The notes: a model not told the origin generated them from the letters alone. A DNA stretch of 64,000 bases from Oceanobacillus saliphilus (GCF_023522835.1 NZ_JALCZU010000010.1:120165-184164), one strand, 5' to 3'; shown: positions 1 to 8,703, counted from the stretch's first letter. Program-made: numbers and translations.

Positions 1-99
1 CGACTTATCATAGTCTGAATCACTTCTGTTCACTTCCCGTATCGTTAAGAAGAAAGCGATAATACAAACAATGATAATTAAAATAATGGAAAAATTCAT
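1..99 (-). CDS. Partial small membrane protein, N-terminus only
   Basis: The first 33 codons run off the left edge of the window. They encode one strongly hydrophobic N-terminal segment (about residues 4-21, rich in I, L, V and F) followed by a charged stretch, so the product is membrane-anchored or secreted. The ATG at 99 is preceded by a GGGGG tract six bases upstream; a second ATG at 105 sits too close to that tract. The family cannot be judged from this fragment. Confidence 0.5.
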   Translation of the reverse strand, partial: MNFSIILIIIVCIIAFFLTIREVNRSDSDYDKS

Positions 100-483
100 A
101 AACATCCCCCTGTTTTTAGGAATTCCGGTACTTTAATAAAACCTTTTAAAATGATTTCTTCTTTCCCTGATACGATACTATCTTTAATTAATTCGGATAA
201 GTATATAATATCAATTAAATACAACTTAGGGAAGGTAATCTAAATTAATTATCTTATCTCACTAACCCCTTACCTTATCGCACATGATCTAGGAACAGTT
301 CTATAGACTGGAAACCGAGTATCCAATTAAGACCTCGAGAGAATAGCTGCAGGACGTCGCTTGTTTCTGTAAGTCCAGTATCACTTCCTTACTTGTTTGA
401 AACTTGCTTGTCATCTTTTCTGTCGTTGACAGCATTCGTTCCACATATACCTATTCAAAAGTTTTATAGTGTCCTCGTTACTG
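100..483. other. Intergenic, no recognised feature
   Basis: Stop-rich in all frames and AT-rich, with a slightly GC-richer patch around 300-360. No convincing ORF, hairpin or repeat was found by eye. Confidence 0.4.
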
Positions 484-521
484 AAAAAACGAGGGTGTTT
501 CCTATTCAGGAAATCACCCTC
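484..521 (-). terminator. Rho-independent terminator of the DUF2187 gene
   Basis: GAGGGTG at 491-497 pairs with CACCCTC at 515-521 and the inner arm TTTCCT pairs with AGGAAA. On the minus strand the stem is followed by a T run (A run 484-489). It lies just downstream of the DUF2187 stop. Confidence 0.85.
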
Positions 522-535
522 ATTTCATCTGACAA

Positions 536-751
536 TCATATAATCTCATAATTTTTATGACCTACAACTGTCTTATTCCCTTTAAAGTCTAAATCCGTAT
601 TGTTTTCTGTAACCGAAACGATTACAGAGTTTTCGTTGACCTTTTCAACGATCCCTTTAACACCAGATTTAAAAAAGATTTCATCACCGATTTCTGCATT
701 CTTTACGGAATTGGAACTCAATGTATCCCCCACCTTTTCTGGAAATTGCAA
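536..751 (-). CDS. DUF2187 (YkvS-type) small protein
   Basis: This 71-residue protein has the DUF2187 pattern: a short polar N-terminus, then GDEIFFKSG, VEKVNENSVIVSVT and a C-terminal TVVGHKNYEII. Members such as B. subtilis YkvS are small, uncharacterised soluble proteins predicted to form an SH3-like beta barrel. Length is normal for the family. The gene is monocistronic with its own terminator at 484-521. The family assignment is from pattern recall; no function is known. Confidence 0.8.
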   Translation of the reverse strand: MQFPEKVGDTLSSNSVKNAEIGDEIFFKSGVKGIVEKVNENSVIVSVTENNTDLDFKGNKTVVGHKNYEII

Positions 752-839
752 ATCATTCTATCTAAGTTGATGATATACCAAGTTTAACCAATACGAAAGT
801 AAAAAGAAACATGGGAGAACAATTTCAGATATCCTGCTT

Positions 840-893
840 CGTTGGCAACAAACTACCCCCTATGGTGAATAAGGCTTTTACAAGCATGACTAT
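840..893. repeat. Possible degenerate copy of the dispersed hairpin repeat
   Basis: TTGGCAAC, then CTA, CCC, GGTGAAT, AAGGC and ACAAGCATG appear in the same order as in the repeat at 63490-63545. The match is gapped and the stem is poor, so this is a weak member of the family also found at 10011, 25617, 40784 and 63490. Confidence 0.3.
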
Positions 894-917
894 ACTAAAT
901 TACTTTATTTTTCCATT

Positions 918-1346
918 CTAAAACCAACCGAAAAATCCGGTCGAATAAATGATGACTAATAAAAGTACAATAAATACCAATTGGATAATCGTCAAAATAT
1001 AAGCATTTCGATTTTCGGCATATTTCCACTCCATCATAGCTCGAACCGATTCTATCACTACTATAAATAGAAAGGTTATAAACCATACTTCCAAAAACCA
1101 GATTCTTTCCATAGGGACTCTCATTATGTTAACGAGATATCCGATCACAAGAAGGATTAAAAAAGTAATTCTAACATTCCACTCCATCTTTTTATGCTGC
1201 TCATTGACAGGCTTATATGAAAATAGCTTCTTCTTTTCCACTTTCAACAATTTCCTCATAACATAATCAAATGTAACTACCACCAATAAAAAAATGGACA
1301 AAAAGATAGCTAACTGCAACCAAAATAGTGGTTCAAAATTGTACAA
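918..1346 (-). CDS. DUF4181 family membrane protein
   Basis: 142 residues with four hydrophobic segments (about 9-28, 60-77, 84-103 and 116-137) and a conserved-looking block MMEWKYAENRNAYILT before the last helix, which is characteristic of DUF4181 proteins of Bacillaceae. Function unknown; integral cytoplasmic-membrane protein. The start is a TTG eight bases after GGGGAG. No operon partner is obvious. Confidence 0.72.
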   Translation of the reverse strand: MYNFEPLFWLQLAIFLSIFLLVVVTFDYVMRKLLKVEKKKLFSYKPVNEQHKKMEWNVRITFLILLVIGYLVNIMRVPMERIWFLEVWFITFLFIVVIESVRAMMEWKYAENRNAYILTIIQLVFIVLLLVIIYSTGFFGWF

Positions 1347-1406
1347 AACTCATTCTCCCCTTCTTCTAAACCTATTGAAGGTACTCCATATAGTCTTTAG
1401 CAAAAT

Positions 1407-2156
1407 CTATAATGGATAATAACGATGTACAACCTCCAGAAGCCGGTCCGATTTCTCCGACTGTACATGTTCTGACAATCTTGCCCCTGCTATGATGGGA
1501 GCCCACCTGAAAATTTCACCTTTTGACAATCCGCTTTTCTCACAATAACTATTCAGATACATGTTGGCTAAATCAACGGAAATCTGTGAATATAAAAGAT
1601 ATGTACGATATACGTCGGCTCTAATATCCCCGGCACTGGCATCCACCCAATCGATAATAGTTACTTTGTTAGTTGACATAATTAGGTTATACAAATGAAA
1701 ATCTCCATGACATAGCCTTTTCTCAAATGTCATTGCATCCAGTTCGGACAGCAAAGCAACTTGATGTCTTTTATCCAGAACAGTGGCAGACTCTATTTGA
1801 CGGCTTAATTTTTCCGACATGGGTTCAAGCGAATCTGCCTTATTATTATGTATTTTTTGCTGTACAGCAACAGAAATTTCCATATAATACGCTGCTTGTT
1901 GCCTGTTTTCGGATAGAAGATCACCTAGAGTTCTACCTTTGATATATTCCATTACGATAGCTTGCTTCCCGTCTATTTTTGTTATATCCAATAGTTTAGG
2001 AACTGAAAGTCCACAATCATAAGCGTATTTTTGCTTATTTGCTTCATGAAATGACTCATTGTCAGGCAAAAAGTCATTAAACACTTTGACTATCTTATTT
2101 TCGCGAAGATAGATTTTTGCTGTATTGCCGATTGCGATTGGAGTGCCTAAGTTCAT
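1407..2156 (-). CDS. APH-family phosphotransferase (aminoglycoside/choline kinase-like)
   Basis: 249 residues with the APH kinase fold: nucleotide-contact lysine in KIVKVF (about K24), catalytic loop HGDFHLYN (H150, D152, N157) and the metal-binding Asp in IIDWVDA (D169). Substrate is unknown; relatives phosphorylate aminoglycosides, choline, homoserine or other small alcohols. The gene begins 12 bases after the fosB stop with a GGAGAG ribosome site, so the two are probably co-transcribed. Length is near the short end of the family. An antibiotic substrate is possible but not shown. Confidence 0.8.
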   Translation of the reverse strand: MNLGTPIAIGNTAKIYLRENKIVKVFNDFLPDNESFHEANKQKYAYDCGLSVPKLLDITKIDGKQAIVMEYIKGRTLGDLLSENRQQAAYYMEISVAVQQKIHNNKADSLEPMSEKLSRQIESATVLDKRHQVALLSELDAMTFEKRLCHGDFHLYNLIMSTNKVTIIDWVDASAGDIRADVYRTYLLYSQISVDLANMYLNSYCEKSGLSKGEIFRWAPIIAGARLSEHVQSEKSDRLLEVVHRYYPL

Positions 2157-2168
2157 TCGATCTCTCTC

Positions 2169-2591
2169 CTAATTATAAAATTCCATATGTGTTTTCTCTT
2201 TTTTATAGTAATCTAACCTATCCTGTAAAGTACCTGTATGAAATTCAAACTTATGGCCATCCGGGTCTGTAAAATATATGGATTTCCTGTCTCTTTTATC
2301 TCTAGATCTGCCTGGCAGTATAATTACCTGCAGTTCTTTTAATTTCTTGTATATTTGGTTAAAATCCGCTTCGTCGATTGAAAAAGCTATGTGTGTGTAG
2401 GATTGTTTTATTTCATTACGAGGAATGTCTTTTTCCACATTGAGGGCAAGCCACAATCCACCTAAATCAAAATAGGCAGTACTCCTTCCTTTCACCAGCA
2501 AAGTAGCGTTAAATACATCCTCGTAAAATTTAATGGAATTCTCTAAATTGGAGACAGAAAACAGGAAATGGTTAAGTCCTTTTATTGCCAC
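2169..2591 (-). CDS. fosB: FosB metallothiol transferase (fosfomycin resistance)
   Basis: Closely resembles B. subtilis FosB along its whole length, including [19 protein letters not shown]-type blocks, [24 protein letters not shown] and the C-terminal [11 protein letters not shown]. It is a VOC-fold, divalent-metal enzyme that transfers bacillithiol (or L-cysteine) to the epoxide of fosfomycin in the cytoplasm. Metal ligands are the His of GLNH (residue 8), the His of SYTH (67) and the Glu of FEF (116). I chose the GTG at 2591, six bases after GAGGTG; an upstream in-frame GTG at 2600 overlaps that ribosome site. First gene of a likely two-gene unit with the APH-type kinase. Confidence 0.93.
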   Translation of the reverse strand: MAIKGLNHFLFSVSNLENSIKFYEDVFNATLLVKGRSTAYFDLGGLWLALNVEKDIPRNEIKQSYTHIAFSIDEADFNQIYKKLKELQVIILPGRSRDKRDRKSIYFTDPDGHKFEFHTGTLQDRLDYYKKEKTHMEFYN

Positions 2592-2699
2592 TTTAATCAC
2601 CTCAGGGAAGTTAATGTTGATAGTGTTTCTTTAATTTATCTTGTCTTAACTACTTCGACGCGATTAACAGAGATTCCTGTTATCTTCAATTATTCCGCT

Positions 2700-2735
2700 A
2701 AAAAAAGATGCTCTCCTAATTAAGAAGGAAGCATC
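2700..2735 (-). terminator. Terminator downstream of the GNAT gene at 2813
   Basis: GATGCT (2707-2712) pairs with AGCATC (2730-2735), with an inner TCCT/AGGA pairing. On the minus strand it is followed by a run of seven T. Confidence 0.75.
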
Positions 2736-2812
2736 GGGTTGTCTGTCTTTTTCTCTTTTGAAATATATCCTTCTAATATAGAATACATCTTTAATTTGCC
2801 ACAATGAAATAC

Positions 2813-3253
2813 TTAATTCTCCAAAGACCTTTTAAAAACATAGCTTACCCGCTCATAAGCCATTCGATCTTCGTAAAAACGATGTGCATCTGTACGCTGT
2901 AATCCAGAAGATAATACGACACTTTCATAATTATTTTCTTGTGCCCATCCGTGAACATATGCAAGCAGTTTTTGCCCATATCCCTGAGAACGCACTGTAC
3001 TATCTGTAACCAGGTCGCATACCCAGACAAACCTTCCATAATACAGCGTAATCATCGGTTTAAATCCAATTACTGCAACTATTTTATCCGCTTCAAATAA
3101 AGCAAACATGTTATAGCTATCTTTTTCTTTTGCCTCCATGACTAATTCCAGGTATGTATTTTCATCAAGATGTGTTCGCAGTTGTCTCATAACCGGAAAC
3201 GCTTCAATTATTTCTTCTTTTGTATGAAGTTCTTCAATGCTCATCGTATCCAT
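2813..3253 (-). CDS. GNAT family N-acetyltransferase
   Basis: 146 residues with the GNAT core: strand VWVCDLVTD, the acetyl-CoA loop RSQGYGQKLLAYV (the Q/RxxGxG/A motif) and the C-terminal HRFYEDRMAYE. It transfers acetyl from acetyl-CoA to an unknown amine. The ATG at 3253 follows AAGGGGAT at good spacing; the longer reading from 3271 would overlap that site. Monocistronic between two hairpins. Confidence 0.8.
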   Translation of the reverse strand: MDTMSIEELHTKEEIIEAFPVMRQLRTHLDENTYLELVMEAKEKDSYNMFALFEADKIVAVIGFKPMITLYYGRFVWVCDLVTDSTVRSQGYGQKLLAYVHGWAQENNYESVVLSSGLQRTDAHRFYEDRMAYERVSYVFKRSLEN

Positions 3254-3279
3254 AACATATCCCCTTTTCACTATTTTAA

Positions 3280-3316
3280 AAAGGGTGCAAATCCAATTTC
3301 AGGAAAAGCACCCTTT
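3280..3316 (-). terminator. Terminator downstream of the amino-acid-binding lipoprotein gene
   Basis: AAAGGGTGC (3280-3288) and GCACCCTTT (3308-3316) form a nine-pair stem with a T run on the minus strand. The element shares an extended sequence with the hairpin at 8648-8676. Confidence 0.75.
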
Positions 3317-3356
3317 CTCTTTCTAAATAGTCCTCAGAAGTGGACCATTTGATCAA

Positions 3357-4226
3357 CTACAAATCAAGACCCTCTATATCTTCCATTTCCAGGTCTGGTT
3401 TTTGCGAGGCATCTTCTTCAAAAAACTGAATCGCTAATTCAGACAGTGTACCGTCCTCACGCATTTCCTGAAGGGCCTGATTGATTTCCTCTGTCAGCTG
3501 ATCAGCTTCTTTAGGAATAGCAATGGCTTTCACGGTTGGTCTGAATTGCAGATCAGGATGCAAATGGATATCAAGTTCAGGAAATTCCGCAATACCGAAT
3601 TTCTGTAAATAATAATCATTGATGACTACATCTGTTCTGCCATTATGAACATCCCGTAAGTAAGCTTCATTTGGAGCATTTCCATAGGTAACCACTTCCG
3701 CTCCAAAGTGCTCAGCGATTTGACTGTAGACAGTCGTCGCTCCGCCACCGGCTTTTTTCCCTTCCAGGTCCTCCAATGAATCTATCCCTGAATTATCATC
3801 TTTGCGGACTACCATGGTCGTATAGGAGTATTTATAAGGTTCACTGAAATTGAATTCTTCTCTTCTTTTTTCAGTAGGTTGCATGGCACTAACATCAATC
3901 CTTCCACTTTGAATTGCAGGAAGAACACTGTCAATCCCCAATATTTCAAAAGTGATGTCCAGCTCCATACGGTCGGCAACCTCCCGCATTACTTCAACCT
4001 CAAAACCTGTTAAGTTGTCATCGCCATCTTCATAATACGATGCCGGAAACAATGTACCGGAAGTCCCTACGACAATCTCTCCTGCTTCCTGAATTCCTTC
4101 CCATCTTTCATCTTTGGTGTCTTCATTGCTTCCACTGCCTGTAGTACTATCATCGGAACTTCCACATGCACTTAAAATCGCTATAGAAGCCAATAGAATG
4201 ATAGTTATGTATTTTCTTAGTTGCAA
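3357..4226 (-). CDS. Amino-acid ABC transporter substrate-binding lipoprotein (SBP_bac_3)
   Basis: 289 residues. A lipoprotein signal (hydrophobic residues 6-18 and lipobox LSAC, lipidated Cys at about 21) leads an acidic Ser/Gly linker and an SBP_bac_3 domain: GEIVVGTSGTLFPASYYE, LTGFEVEVMREVADRM, VLPAIQSGRIDVSAM, VINDYYLQKF. Such proteins capture polar amino acids outside the membrane for an ABC importer. No permease or ATPase gene lies nearby, so it must use a distant partner or act as an orphan. Start is a TTG about nine bases after AAGGAG. A good sigma-A promoter lies at 4268-4296. Confidence 0.87.
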   Translation of the reverse strand: MQLRKYITIILLASIAILSACGSSDDSTTGSGSNEDTKDERWEGIQEAGEIVVGTSGTLFPASYYEDGDDNLTGFEVEVMREVADRMELDITFEILGIDSVLPAIQSGRIDVSAMQPTEKRREEFNFSEPYKYSYTTMVVRKDDNSGIDSLEDLEGKKAGGGATTVYSQIAEHFGAEVVTYGNAPNEAYLRDVHNGRTDVVINDYYLQKFGIAEFPELDIHLHPDLQFRPTVKAIAIPKEADQLTEEINQALQEMREDGTLSELAIQFFEEDASQKPDLEMEDIEGLDL

Positions 4227-4267
4227 AAAATCCCACTCCTTCTACTTAAAACTGAATAATAGATATT

Positions 4268-4296
4268 AGAGTACTCCAATTGGATTGCTTTGTCAA
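4268..4296 (-). promoter_or_regulatory. Sigma-A-type promoter of the SBP gene
   Basis: On the minus strand TTGACA (4291-4296) and TACTCT (4268-4273) are separated by exactly 17 bases, about 40 bases upstream of the TTG start. The rest of 4297-4525 shows no feature. Confidence 0.6.
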
Positions 4297-4525
4297 AAAA
4301 TCTTACTGGATAGGATTGGGAGGCGGTATGAGTTCATCACTTTTTTACTGGGCAGCCACGCTTCCTATTCAGGTCTGTTTTAATACTTATTATCTGACGT
4401 CCAGTCAATAACTAAATTTCAGTTATAAATCTTTTAAAATGGATTATTTTCTCCAGAATAAATAAGCCTATGTCTTTTACTAAAAACACCAGCACTTCAT
4501 GTCTTATATTTCTATATAACAACGT

Positions 4526-4909
4526 TTATTTATTTCTTATTTTTTCAATATAATAGGCGTTTATCTTTGCAGGAGATGATTCCATAAGAATATCACCATA
4601 TACACGCACTCGATGGTTTACCCGAAAACCGTTAAATAAATTAAATTTACTAGCCTCCTCGTGTCTTGACACAATAGTGTAGTTTGGGGTTATCAAATTA
4701 AAAGTCAGGGTTTCCCATATACTTACCGGGGCTTCCGTTAACCATATCGAATCAAAACTTTTGAATGCTACGTACCCTTCTACTCTCATGTAGCCATCTG
4801 GAAGATCATCTGGAGCTTCCTTGGGCGTCCATTCATTCATTGCAAAATATAAAAATACAACAAGTAAGCAGGCTAACAGTAATCTTTTATATGGTGGAGG
4901 TGCAACCAA
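4526..4909 (-). CDS. Membrane-anchored protein, DUF3221-like
   Basis: 127 residues: one N-terminal hydrophobic anchor (about 8-24) and an extracytoplasmic beta-rich domain (GYMRVEGYVAFKSFDSIWL ... NHRVRVYGDILMESSPAKINAYYI). The last block resembles the C-terminal half of DUF3221 proteins, an OB-like extracellular fold, but this is a weak match. Start is a TTG nine bases after TAGGAG. Function unknown; the neighbours give no clue. Confidence 0.6.
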   Translation of the reverse strand: MVAPPPYKRLLLACLLVVFLYFAMNEWTPKEAPDDLPDGYMRVEGYVAFKSFDSIWLTEAPVSIWETLTFNLITPNYTIVSRHEEASKFNLFNGFRVNHRVRVYGDILMESSPAKINAYYIEKIRNK

Positions 4910-4986
4910 TTTAAAACACTCCTAACCTTATATTCTAAAGGACTCCTATCGGGTAACAGATTTTAGGTATTATCTTGTTTCCTTTC

Positions 4987-5466
4987 TCACGATAATTCTT
5001 TTAAATACCAGGTATCACAGGCATTATGCTCTGTTTCATCCAGAGGTTTTTCAAGCGGCTGAAAACCTAATTTGCTGTATAGGAGATTGGCTGTTCGGAG
5101 TTTCTTCAATGTTTCCAGGTAACAGTATGTATAATGCTCGTTGGCAAAATCGAGTGATACTTTCATTAGCTTCTTCGATAGGCCTATCCCTTGAGCTTCC
5201 GGTGCAATGTATAGTTTTTGCAGCTCACAAATCCCACTTTTCTTTCCAAGAGGGGCAATACCCACGCCACCAACCACTTCATCCTGATCGTTTACCGCAA
5301 CCCAATATTTTGCATTCGGTTGCTGCTTGTAAAATTGTGCCAACCTGCTGAGCTGGGGGTCAAAATAGGCTGTTCCTGGTATATTTAACTCAAATAATTC
5401 CAAGGAGCTTTTAATAATATGCTCCATTGCTTGATTGTCCTTTTCCTCAATTTCACGAATCTGCAT
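4987..5466 (-). CDS. GNAT family N-acetyltransferase
   Basis: 159 residues. Visible are the GNAT strands YWVAVNDQDEVVGGVGIAPL and CELQKLYIAPEAQGIGLSKKLMK, the latter carrying the acetyl-CoA pyrophosphate loop (QGIG), and a C-terminal LYSKLGFQPLEKP. Substrate unknown. GGAGATG precedes the ATG. One of five GNAT genes in the first 9.2 kb; sequence similarity among them is low, so they are not recent duplicates. Confidence 0.82.
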   Translation of the reverse strand: MQIREIEEKDNQAMEHIIKSSLELFELNIPGTAYFDPQLSRLAQFYKQQPNAKYWVAVNDQDEVVGGVGIAPLGKKSGICELQKLYIAPEAQGIGLSKKLMKVSLDFANEHYTYCYLETLKKLRTANLLYSKLGFQPLEKPLDETEHNACDTWYLKELS

Positions 5467-5594
5467 CGTTTCATCTCCAAATCAAATTCATTTAATGAAC
5501 TCTATTCATTAATCATGATATCATTCTCTAAGTCAATCCAATACAATTGTAATTAAACGTTCTACTTTCGACTTCATTATTTTTTTAAGATAAT

Positions 5595-5816
5595 TCATTG
5601 ATCTTTCTTAATCCTTCGATTTAAAATAAATTGGAATCCAAAAGCTACAATTAATCCAGCCCAAAAGATGATAGTAGAGGAAAAGAGATTACTTGAAAAT
5701 AAGTACCTATAAGATTGGTCTATGAACAGAAGCAACATATACGTATAAAAGCCAAGTATGGCACCTTTATTCCAGTTATCTGTTTCCTGTTCTGACATAT
5801 TCCTAAATAGCTTCAT
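5595..5816 (-). CDS. Small membrane protein, unknown
   Basis: 73 residues with two hydrophobic helices (about 18-34 and 44-63), an N-terminal NMSEQETDNW stretch and a basic C-terminal tail. AGGG lies upstream of the ATG. The composition is that of a real small membrane protein, but no family is recognised. Confidence 0.55.
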   Translation of the reverse strand: MKLFRNMSEQETDNWNKGAILGFYTYMLLLFIDQSYRYLFSSNLFSSTIIFWAGLIVAFGFQFILNRRIKKDQ

Positions 5817-5861
5817 GATTTCGCCCTTTCACCTTCAAATTAACGTTCTACCTTCTCTCCT

Positions 5862-6217
5862 TCATTTCCCAACCAAAACAAAAATATTTCCATCCGGTGC
5901 TTGCATTACAGCTACGTGGCCACCTAATGAATTAGGAAACGGTGTACGAATCCATTTAATTTCAGGATTCGTCTTCAATGTTTCGTAAGTCTCCCAAACA
6001 TCTGTTACAACTATCTCCGTTTCTGCAAAATTCAAATCCGGGTTATTCTTTAATACTCTGAATCACCATCAGGAAATTTCATTCCGATCAGTTTCCATTG
6101 CTTTTCTTCATCTTGAAATGTCTCCCCGACTTTTCTTAAGCCCATCGATTGGTAGAACTTAACCGACTTTACGATGTTCTCTGTATAGATTGCCACACAT
6201 TCAATTCTTTTCCACAT
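5862..6217 (-). pseudogene. Frameshifted VOC (glyoxalase/bleomycin-resistance-like) gene
   Basis: From ATG 6217 the first frame reads MWKRIECVAIYTENIVKSV, then KFYQSMGLRKVGETF and KLIGMKFPDGDSEY before a stop near 6052. An overlapping frame continues NNPDLNFAETEIVVTDVWE and GGHVAVMQAPDGNIFVLVGK to a stop at 5862. Together they form one complete VOC domain split by a small indel near 6050-6058. No ORF over 60 codons survives. A sequencing error would restore the gene. Confidence 0.8.
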
Positions 6218-6435
6218 CTATCATTTCCCCTTTTAAAACTTCTCCATCATTCTATGCTGAGTATAAATAGTTTTCTTGTATCTAAGCAGGGATAAATCTT
6301 CATAAATCCTATTCCAGTTTTTGGGTGCAACAACTTGTACTTTGTCATATCTTCTTTTATCATTTTCCTAATAAGAAACTTAAGCTTCATAACTGTCAAG
6401 TTGCCAGAGTTGAAGTGTTAAAACTTAATAAATGG

Positions 6436-7314
6436 TTAGGTGTAAGATTTTATATTACTTTGTGAGGTAAGAAAGGAAATTAGTTTTTCATCCGTTTCTT
6501 TAGATGATTGACCCACCCAAATTAAATGCCCCCACGTATCAAGCACGTACAACTCTGAATGATCGATCTTTTCAAAAGCATTATTGGGGTGGTCGAGGGA
6601 AATAAAACCATCATTTTTACTATGAAGAATCAGAGTTGGACTGATGATAGATTTTAAATCTTGATCCGTTATTTCTTTGGATTGTTTTATATCGATTAGA
6701 AAGCCGTGACCAGATCGCTGACGAGCATTCATCTTTTTGAATTCTTCAACAGCACTAGTATTCATTTTTTGTTTAAGTTCCTTTTTACCTAGGGAACTAA
6801 ACTGGGGAGCCATCATCTTAAACATAAACTTCGGAAATAACTGACTAAACAAATTCAGCATCCTCCAAGTAATCCCTTCGATAAATGGTCGAAAAATAAT
6901 CTGAGCTGCTTTATACTCCATATCTTTAGGCGTTAACCATTCCCTTGATACAGCACTTTCTAAGATAAGACTTCTTACTTTTTCTGGAAATAAAGAAGCA
7001 AAGCGTATTCCAGTTGGACCTCCAGCCGAAATAGCTATAACATGAACTTGATCAAGGTGAAGGTGGTCCAATAGTTTCACATAATACTCGCAAGCCTTGG
7101 TTAAACTTTCTCCGATCTCTTTGGATGTTCCTCCATACCCTGCTCTTGAAGGGGTAATTAATGAGTAACCGTTATCTACTAATGTTTTATATCCAAATTC
7201 TTCATTACAATTTGAATGTCCACCGTGAAATAAAAAAACAGGTTCCCCGTTCCCTATCATTGAATATTCGATTGTTAGCCCTTCTATAAAATAATTCTCG
7301 ATATTTCTTTCCAT
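6436..7314 (-). CDS. Alpha/beta hydrolase
   Basis: 292 residues with the alpha/beta hydrolase order: oxyanion-hole HGGH (30-33), nucleophile elbow AISAGG (Ser96), acid in HSKNDGFI (Asp235) and catalytic His in DTWGHL (His263). A cap region lies at about 125-205. Substrate unknown; related proteins are esterases or haloperoxidase-like hydrolases. The start has GGGGG upstream. Cytoplasmic, no signal peptide. Monocistronic. Confidence 0.85.
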   Translation of the reverse strand: MERNIENYFIEGLTIEYSMIGNGEPVFLFHGGHSNCNEEFGYKTLVDNGYSLITPSRAGYGGTSKEIGESLTKACEYYVKLLDHLHLDQVHVIAISAGGPTGIRFASLFPEKVRSLILESAVSREWLTPKDMEYKAAQIIFRPFIEGITWRMLNLFSQLFPKFMFKMMAPQFSSLGKKELKQKMNTSAVEEFKKMNARQRSGHGFLIDIKQSKEITDQDLKSIISPTLILHSKNDGFISLDHPNNAFEKIDHSELYVLDTWGHLIWVGQSSKETDEKLISFLTSQSNIKSYT

Positions 7315-7381
7315 ACATACCTAACCCCCTCATACTCTTTCTCCATTCTGAAATTTGAACATCATTTCGAACATCAGTGAT

Positions 7382-7948
7382 CTATGAAGAATATTGGGCA
7401 ATATGTAAAATCCTTTGTATAACAGAATCAACTTCATTATTGTCTTTTACCACGAATAAATGGTCTGCTTCCCGTTCTACCGGATCTGTTACATCTTCTA
7501 TTAGTGAATCCTCCTGTTGACGAGCAAGCACTTCCTCAAAATTTGATGCAAATCTAAAAACATTGGTGCTGCGTTGACTTTGAACAACTCGTGTATGAAG
7601 AACATGATCTGGACTATCAAAATGGACAAGGATGCGAACAAATTTATGTTTAGGATACAACTGTTCAAGCAGATACATTCTGCCTTTACGACTTCGATTG
7701 GAATTACAGATAATCAGATGAAAATCTGTATGTTCAATCGCGTAATTGACGATTAAGTGAGAGATGTCGTGCTTGAGAGTATTTGGCCCTTTTTTTGGCT
7801 GCAATTTATTGTAATACGTGTTTATAAATTCAGCGTGATTATCTTGGTCCATTACAAGAGAGTTGTTCAACCTTTTCTCTAAAACTCCAGCAAATGTACT
7901 TTTCCCGCTATGTGTTTTACCAACTGTAATAATCACTAACCTTTTCAT
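7382..7948 (-). CDS. P-loop ATP-binding protein, putative small kinase
   Basis: 188 residues from MKRLVII. Walker A GKTHSGKST lies at about residues 10-18, with a LIICNSNRS strand and an Arg-rich lid further on. This is the layout of AAA_33/zeta-like kinases that phosphorylate a nucleoside or other small molecule, but the substrate is unknown. GGAGG lies 13 bases before this ATG. A start at 7972 is also open but would contain the ribosome site within its own codons. Confidence 0.7.
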   Translation of the reverse strand: MKRLVIITVGKTHSGKSTFAGVLEKRLNNSLVMDQDNHAEFINTYYNKLQPKKGPNTLKHDISHLIVNYAIEHTDFHLIICNSNRSRKGRMYLLEQLYPKHKFVRILVHFDSPDHVLHTRVVQSQRSTNVFRFASNFEEVLARQQEDSLIEDVTDPVEREADHLFVVKDNNEVDSVIQRILHIAQYSS

Positions 7949-8066
7949 CCCTTTAACTGAACCTCCTTTCATTTAGAAAAACGTCCCGTTGTATAATAAG
8001 TCCTATAAACTTTCTCCTTAAGATTTTGGTAGCTCTTTGTATTCTTCTTTTCCACACAGCTAATTT

Positions 8067-8564
8067 TCACCTAAGACTGCGTTTATATTTCCAGACAATT
8101 TCATCCTCATCTGTTTCTGTTTTCTTTACTACTCGCTCTTGGGCTACAAAACCATTTGATTCATAAAAAGGAATTCCACGGAAGTTCTCATCCATAACGG
8201 TTACCCATTGTTCTGTTGCACCTGCTTCCTGATGATCTTTTGAATATGCTTGAAGAAGTTTCTTTCCAATTCCTTGATAACGATATGCTTCGTCTATGTA
8301 TAATACCCATATCCATGAAAGCCGTTCTTTATTTAACTCGCCACCAATCGTTCCTACTACTTTCCCATCTGCAATTGCACTATATTTATAAATCCCCTTA
8401 TTAATCTCATTTTTCACACGTTCCTCTGTGTACCAAACCTGTTTTGCGATTTCTTGGTATTTTTCACTTAATTTTCCTTCCACCGTTTGTTGCCAACCAA
8501 TCGCACATATTTCCGCTATCACTTTTGAATGCTCAGGTTGACACGCAACAATTTCAATGCCCAT
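8067..8564 (-). CDS. GNAT family N-acetyltransferase
   Basis: 165 residues. SWIWVLYIDEAYRYQGIGKKLLQAY holds the acetyl-CoA loop (YQGIGKK), followed by the typical VTVMDENFRGIPFYESNGFV strand-helix and C-terminal VWKYKRSL. Substrate unknown. I chose the second ATG (8564), six bases after GGAGG; the first (8570) abuts that site. Lies downstream of another GNAT gene and separated from it by a hairpin. Confidence 0.82.
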   Translation of the reverse strand: MGIEIVACQPEHSKVIAEICAIGWQQTVEGKLSEKYQEIAKQVWYTEERVKNEINKGIYKYSAIADGKVVGTIGGELNKERLSWIWVLYIDEAYRYQGIGKKLLQAYSKDHQEAGATEQWVTVMDENFRGIPFYESNGFVAQERVVKKTETDEDEIVWKYKRSLR

Positions 8565-8647
8565 TTCCATCCTCCATCTATTTATTCTCTCTTAATAATT
8601 TATTCTCCATCATAGTTGGAAATCCCTCTTACTTACTTGTTAAAATT

Positions 8648-8676
8648 GGTGCAAATCCTTTTTACAGAGATGCACC
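8648..8676 (-). terminator. Hairpin downstream of the YvbK-like gene
   Basis: GGTGCA (8648-8653) pairs with TGCACC (8671-8676). The minus-strand T tract is weak. Over about 45 bases it is recognisably the same element as the hairpin at 3280-3316 (shared GGTGCAAATCC and GCACCCTT). Confidence 0.5.
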
Positions 8677-8703
8677 CTTCACTAGAATAGAAAAACTATT
8701 CAA

